Source: an uncultured Coriobacteriaceae bacterium (lineage in GTDB: Bacteria; Actinomycetota; Coriobacteriia; Coriobacteriales; Eggerthellaceae). Taken from it: DNA of 8,127 nucleotides. The notes under the pieces are model-generated. The model did no database searches. It was not told the DNA's origin and saw only the letters and a program-made list of their open reading frames with translations. The stretch covers positions 1 through 8,127 of the forward strand of contig CACZIP010000078.1 in NCBI GenBank assembly GCA_902781245.1, given 5' to 3'. The translations under genes and the position numbers were made by a program. Positions 5,546 through 8,127 of the stretch are shown piece after piece; the first letter of the stretch is position 1, and every line of letters starts with the position of its first letter.

Positions 5546-5561
5546 CCCAGCCGTCTCTGGG
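5546..5561 (+). other. small hairpin after queF
   Basis: CCCAG (5546-5550) and CTGGG (5557-5561) form a five-to-six pair stem with a CCGTCT loop, 15 bases after the queF stop. No T-run follows, so it is not an intrinsic terminator. It abuts the preQ1-I-like aptamer directly and could stack on it or protect the queF 3' end. Confidence 0.4.
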
Positions 5562-5599
5562 AGGTTGTTCGCAACATCCAACCTAAAAAATACTAAGGA
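5562..5599 (+). promoter_or_regulatory. candidate preQ1-I riboswitch controlling the transporter
   Basis: Stem AGGTTG (5562-5567) / CAACCT (5579-5584) closes an 11-base loop TTCGCAACATC. An A-rich single strand, AAAAAATACTAAGGA (5585-5599), follows at once and contains the Shine-Dalgarno AAGGA. This is the layout of the class I preQ1 aptamer. From memory, the loop resembles the Thermoanaerobacter version (TCGCAGTAAC) and the tail resembles the Bacillus one (ATAAAAAACTAAGG). Loop C/G bases could pair with the AAGG of the tail to form the pseudoknot, hiding the ribosome binding site when preQ1 is bound. That would be translational shut-off of the downstream transporter. Gene context (queF before, transporter after) fits exactly. 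Confidence 0.75.
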
Positions 5600-5609
5600 C
5601 TGCACTGCT

Positions 5610-6290
5610 ATGAAAAAAACGAATACGAATCTAATGCTGTGCGCCATGGTGTTTGCCGTGGCGCTCGTTATCTCCAACGTCATCACCGCGAAGACAATCC
5701 AAACCGGTATTCCGCTGTTCGGCAGCACGATTCTCGTGCCGAGCGCCGTCATCTGCTACTGCGTGACGTTCCTCATGACCGATGTGATCGGCGAGATATG
5801 GGGCCGCAAGGAGGCGCGCACGGTCGTGCTGGGCGGTTTCGGCTGCCAAGTGCTGGCCACCTGCTTGATCATCATCGGGCAAATACTTCCAGCAGCAGAT
5901 CCTGCAATGCAGGCTTCGTACGAGATGCTGCTCGGCCAAAACGCCATCTTCGTCTTGGCCAGCATGTCCGCCTATCTGCTCTCTCAATCGTGGGACGTGT
6001 TCATCTTCCACCGCATCCGCAATCACATGCTCGAAAGCGGCAAGTCAACGCGCAGCCGTTGGATTTGGAACAACGCATCGACCATGACATCGCAGATTAT
6101 CGACACGGTCGTTTTCATCGGAATCGCGTTCGGCTTTGGGTTTGGATGGCTGTTCGACCCCGTGATGGTACCGCAGCTTGGCGCCATGATGGTCGGCCAG
6201 TACCTATGCAAGTTCGTGCTTGCCGCCTTGGACACGCCGATTTTCTACCTGTTGACTCGCAAGCATCACGCCGAGCTCCAAAGGGCATAA
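5610..6290 (+). CDS. yhhQ: queuosine precursor transporter, YhhQ family
   Basis: A 226-residue membrane protein of the YhhQ/VUT (DUF165) family, which imports preQ0, preQ1 or related queuosine precursors. Six hydrophobic helices are seen at about 8-27, 38-58, 71-92, 111-133, 160-180 and 189-214. Family motifs are TFLMTDVIGEIWGRKEAR (53-70), SQSWDVFIFHRIRN (125-138), RWIWNNASTMTSQIIDT (150-166) and the final KFVLAALDTPIFYLL. The ATG at 5610 is chosen because MKKTNTN leads straight into helix 1 and AAGGA (5595-5599) lies ten bases upstream, inside the riboswitch tail. An in-frame ATG at 5514 would add 32 residues translated from the queF end and the riboswitch, and is rejected. It pairs with queF: the transporter brings in preQ0 and QueF converts it. 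A terminator hairpin follows at 6303-6324. Confidence 0.93.
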   Translation: MKKTNTNLMLCAMVFAVALVISNVITAKTIQTGIPLFGSTILVPSAVICYCVTFLMTDVIGEIWGRKEARTVVLGGFGCQVLATCLIIIGQILPAADPAMQASYEMLLGQNAIFVLASMSAYLLSQSWDVFIFHRIRNHMLESGKSTRSRWIWNNASTMTSQIIDTVVFIGIAFGFGFGWLFDPVMVPQLGAMMVGQYLCKFVLAALDTPIFYLLTRKHHAELQRA

Positions 6291-6302
6291 CGCTTCGAAG
6301 CC

Positions 6303-6324
6303 AAGCAGCGCGTTACTGCTTTTT
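6303..6324 (+). terminator. intrinsic terminator of the queF-yhhQ operon
   Basis: AAGCAG (6303-6308) pairs with CTGCTT (6316-6321) around a seven-base loop, with TTTTT at 6320-6324. The stem is short. It overlaps the stop codon of the convergent gene on the minus strand (6313-6315), so the two genes end back to back. Confidence 0.6.
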
Positions 6325-6960
6325 CGAGTCGTCTTGAGCCTGTTCCTGATCTTGAGCCTGCTCCGTACTCTGATCCTTTTTGCGGAACCGGCCGAAGAAG
6401 CCCTGTGATTTCTTGGCCTCTTCCTCCGCTTTGGCAGCCTCGAACTTCTCTGCAGCCTCTTTTTCCATCTCACGCTGTTCGGCGCGCATGCGCTTCTGCT
6501 CGCGCCGCGCTTCCTTCGTATTGCTGTTGGCGATCGATGCGTTGTAAATCTTGCGCTCTTTGCGAATCTTGCCGAGGTCGATATAGAAAGCCGCAATGAT
6601 GAGCACGTACGCGATCACCATAGCTGCCATCGAAATCGATTGCATACCCTCTCGGCTCGTCAGGTAGAACGAGACCGCCGTGAGCACGATAGCGCCGATG
6701 AGGCATCCCCACCAGATACGACGCAAGGTCTTGTAACCTTCGGTTTGTTCGAAGCGCCCGTTCAACGCCTGGGCCTTCTCGGCCTCCTTGCGCTCACGCT
6801 CCTTGCGCTCCTTTTTCTTCTGCTCTTTCGTCTTGGGCGCAGGCTCACGCACAGTAGCCGCTCGCTCGGCTTTCGGCTTTGCGGACGCCGAGCTCTTACG
6901 CGTCTTGCCTGCGCGATTCTCATCCGTATAGCGGTCGTTCATGGGGTTGCGTTGCGTCAT
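6313..6960 (-). CDS. charged two-helix membrane protein of unknown function
   Basis: I do not recognise this 215-residue protein. Its N-terminal 78 residues are Lys/Arg/Glu-rich and likely disordered, with a dense KEQKKKERKERERKEAEK run (45-62). Two hydrophobic helices follow, at about 82-100 and 107-127, joined by the short loop TSREGM. Then comes a heptad-like charged helix (about 146-185, rich in Glu, Lys and Ala) likely to form a coiled coil. A short GFFGRFRKK patch precedes a Gln/Asp-rich end in which QAQDQEQAQD is a small internal repeat. Both ends should face the cytoplasm. The start ATG has AGGAAA close by; a second Met at residue 7 is possible. It lies 46 bases behind purC on the same strand without a T-run terminator, so partial read-through is likely. 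A structural or scaffolding role is conceivable, but nothing shows it. Confidence 0.8.
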   Translation of the reverse strand: MTQRNPMNDRYTDENRAGKTRKSSASAKPKAERAATVREPAPKTKEQKKKERKERERKEAEKAQALNGRFEQTEGYKTLRRIWWGCLIGAIVLTAVSFYLTSREGMQSISMAAMVIAYVLIIAAFYIDLGKIRKERKIYNASIANSNTKEARREQKRMRAEQREMEKEAAEKFEAAKAEEEAKKSQGFFGRFRKKDQSTEQAQDQEQAQDDSKKQ

Positions 6961-6978
6961 GCTTTCCTCGTTTCGAAG

Positions 6979-7010
6979 CTAACCGAAAAGGGACAATCCT
7001 TCTTGGTTAG
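6979..7010 (-). other. long hairpin at the purC stop codon
   Basis: On the minus strand CTAACC (7010-7005) and GGTTAG (6984-6979) pair perfectly. The inner AAGAAGG and CCCTTTT segments extend the stem to about 12 pairs with one mismatch and one G-U, around a short loop. It covers the purC stop (7009-7007). No T-run follows, so it is more likely a 3'-end stabiliser or partial attenuator between purC and the downstream gene than a terminator. Confidence 0.5.
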
Positions 7011-7879
7011 AACTGGAACGTGCGCCCAGTGATCTTCTCGTATGCCTGAACGTATTTCTCGGAAGTCTTCTCGATGACTTCTTGCGGGAGACGGGGCGGA
7101 TTGCCCTGCTTATCCCAATTGGCAGTAAGCCAGTCGCGGACGTATTGCTTGTCGAAGCTCGGCTGATCCTTGCCCTCTTCGTACAAGTCGCCCGGCCAGA
7201 AACGCGATGAATCGGGTGTCAGCACCTCATCGGCCAGGATGACCTTGCCGTCGAGCATGCCGAACTCGAACTTGGTATCGGCGATGATGATGCCGCGCTC
7301 GGCCGCATGGTCGCGCGCCTTCGTGTAAACGGCGAGCGAAAGGTCGCGTAAAGCTGCAGCCTTCTCGTCACCGATGATCTCGGCGCATCGAGCGAAGCTG
7401 ATGTTCTCGTCATGCAGCCCGATTTCAGCCTTGGTCGAAGGCGTGAAGATCGGCTCGGGGAGCTTCGACGAGTTCACGAGGCCCACAGGCAGCTCGATGC
7501 CGCACACCGTGCCCTTCGCGTTGTATTCCTTCAAGCCGCTGCCAGCCAGATAGCCGCGCACGATGCACTCGATCGGGAACATCTCGGCCTTGCGCACCAG
7601 CATGAAACGTCCGCGCAGGTAATCTGCATAGGGTTGGAACTGCTCTGGCAGGTCTGCCACATCCGTCGATATCAAGTGATTCTCGACAACGCCCTCGAGC
7701 AATTCGAACCAGAACACCGAAATCTGCGTGAGAACAGCGCCCTTGTGCGGAATCTCGTCCTCGAGGATGTAATCGAACGCGGAAATACGGTCAGTCGCGA
7801 CGAGCAGCAGCTTGTCGCCCAAATCGTAAAGATCGCGTACTTTGCCCTGCGCATCAGGTTTGATGTCGATAACGCTCAT
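7007..7879 (-). CDS. purC: phosphoribosylaminoimidazole-succinocarboxamide synthase (SAICAR synthetase)
   Basis: A 290-residue enzyme of de novo purine synthesis. It joins CAIR and aspartate with ATP to give SAICAR. Family landmarks in order are GKVRDLYD near the N-terminus, ATDRISAFDYIL, both SAICAR signatures (MFPIECIVRGYLAGSG and IIIADTKFEFG), EPIFTPSTKAEIGLHDENIS between them, and LADEVLTPDSSRFWP for ATP and metal binding. It is the longer (~290-300) form, not the ~237-residue enterobacterial type. The ATG at 7879 is preferred: GAAAGGG (7892-7886) lies six bases upstream, while an in-frame ATG at 7903 would add eight residues translated through that ribosome binding site. No other pur gene is adjacent in this window. 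Confidence 0.97.
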   Translation of the reverse strand: MSVIDIKPDAQGKVRDLYDLGDKLLLVATDRISAFDYILEDEIPHKGAVLTQISVFWFELLEGVVENHLISTDVADLPEQFQPYADYLRGRFMLVRKAEMFPIECIVRGYLAGSGLKEYNAKGTVCGIELPVGLVNSSKLPEPIFTPSTKAEIGLHDENISFARCAEIIGDEKAAALRDLSLAVYTKARDHAAERGIIIADTKFEFGMLDGKVILADEVLTPDSSRFWPGDLYEEGKDQPSFDKQYVRDWLTANWDKQGNPPRLPQEVIEKTSEKYVQAYEKITGRTFQF

Positions 7880-7916
7880 GTGTAGCCCTTTCACCAGAAA
7901 CATGTCGAACCTGAAT

Positions 7917-7922
7917 ATTATG
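7917..7922 (-). promoter_or_regulatory. candidate -10 of the purC promoter
   Basis: CATAAT (5/6 to TATAAT) reads on the minus strand from 7922 to 7917, 38 bases before the chosen start. The -35 region shows only a poor match (TTTCGG at 17 bases). A terminator lies just upstream, so a promoter is expected in this stretch. No purine riboswitch or PUR-box pair is recognised. Confidence 0.35.
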
Positions 7923-7954
7923 TATCAAACAAGCGATTGCCGAAAGCAAGCTGG

Positions 7955-7990
7955 AAAACCTCCGACGTTTTGCCAAAAATCGAGGTTTTT
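7955..7990 (-). terminator. A-run/stem/T-run terminator between the right-edge gene and purC
   Basis: AAAACCTC (7955-7962) and GAGGTTTT (7982-7989) are perfect inverted repeats, with further pairing inside (CGA with TCG, TTTT with AAAA). Read on the minus strand it gives AAAACCTC, loop, GAGGTTTT, that is a stem running into a T-run after the upstream gene. Its A/T symmetry would let it work in both directions. The GC part of the stem is short. Confidence 0.55.
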
Positions 7991-8024
7991 CGGGGACGCG
8001 TCGTCCTCCCAGCCCATAAGTCAC

Positions 8025-8127
8025 TTATCGCGAGCGAATGCGACCGGTATCTTTGCGGGCAGCGCGTTCGGCGCGGGCTTTCGCCTCGTTCTTGCGGCGC
8101 TGCTCCCGCTCATTGTAGAGCGGAATG
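8025..8127 (-). CDS. C-terminal end of an unidentified gene with a basic tail (runs off right edge)
   Basis: An open frame enters from the right edge and ends at TAA (8027-8025). The 33 visible residues begin IPLYNEREQRRKNEAK and continue with an Ala/Arg-rich helix ending GRIRSR. The stretch is almost wholly charged and helical, as in the cytoplasmic or RNA-binding tails of many proteins. Nothing in it identifies the family. Steady codon use and a terminator about 35 bases after the stop support it as a real gene end. Confidence 0.6.
   Translation of the reverse strand, partial: IPLYNEREQRRKNEAKARAERAARKDTGRIRSR

Noticed and set aside
5514..5609. An upstream in-frame ATG that would extend the transporter by 32 residues and overlap queF
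   Set aside because: The added part is translated from the riboswitch and hairpin, is not hydrophobic, and the ATG at 5610 has its own Shine-Dalgarno and directly precedes the first helix.
6979..7010. The purC stop-codon hairpin as an intrinsic terminator
   Set aside because: The stem is good, but GCTTCG follows it where a T-run is needed.
7880..7903. An in-frame ATG at 7903 as purC start
   Set aside because: It would translate the GAAAGGG ribosome binding site that is ideally spaced for the ATG at 7879; the family core begins right after 7879.
1..8127. CRISPR arrays, insertion sequences, tRNA or rRNA genes, phage or defence genes
   Set aside because: No regularly spaced repeats, transposase, terminal inverted repeats with target duplications, cloverleaf or rRNA-like stretch was seen. 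The lysozyme is membrane-anchored and has no phage neighbours.

Overview
This window is ordinary bacterial chromosome: densely packed housekeeping and accessory genes on both strands. Purine-loop Shine-Dalgarno sites sit in front of nearly every gene, there are several TATAAT-type -10 elements and good intrinsic terminators, and there are no mobile elements or CRISPR. Moderate-to-high GC coding sequence, Arg-rich protein tails, a membrane-anchored GH25 lysozyme and the gene mix are compatible with a Gram-positive gut-type actinobacterium such as Coriobacteriia/Eggerthellaceae. That placement is inference and not proved by any marker here.

Layout. Positions 1-390 (-) are the N-terminal part of an MFS permease running off the left edge. 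Positions 447-914 (-) are a 2-Cys OhrR-type MarR peroxide sensor. Positions 1038-2681 (-) are an acyl-CoA synthetase preceded by a GtrA-type four-helix membrane protein (2734-3123, -); these two probably share a promoter, and their transcript ends at a strong hairpin (973-1010) before ohrR. On the + strand a glutathione-peroxidase-family thiol peroxidase (3260-3802) stands alone with its own terminator. Positions 3890-4906 (-) are a type II membrane GH25 lysozyme. Positions 5045-6290 (+) are a queuosine salvage pair, queF and a YhhQ-type transporter. Positions 6313-6960 (-) are an unrecognised charged two-helix membrane protein. Positions 7007-7879 (-) are purC. The last ~100 bases hold the basic C-terminal tail of an unidentified - strand gene.

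Two regulatory circuits can be read directly. First, OhrR: a 15-bp palindrome of the OhrR operator type (TACAATT-N-AATTGTA) lies at the predicted transcription start of ohrR (941-955). A second one, the core of a 29-bp near-perfect palindrome, lies inside the predicted promoter of the glutathione peroxidase gene (3193-3221). A much weaker third match lies in front of the MFS gene (421-435). This suggests that OhrR controls itself and a GPx-type peroxidase here; no Ohr protein is in view. Second, queuosine: between queF and the transporter gene is a short stem-loop with an A-rich tail ending in the Shine-Dalgarno, which looks like a preQ1-I riboswitch. The product of QueF would thus throttle import of its own precursor, from inside the operon.
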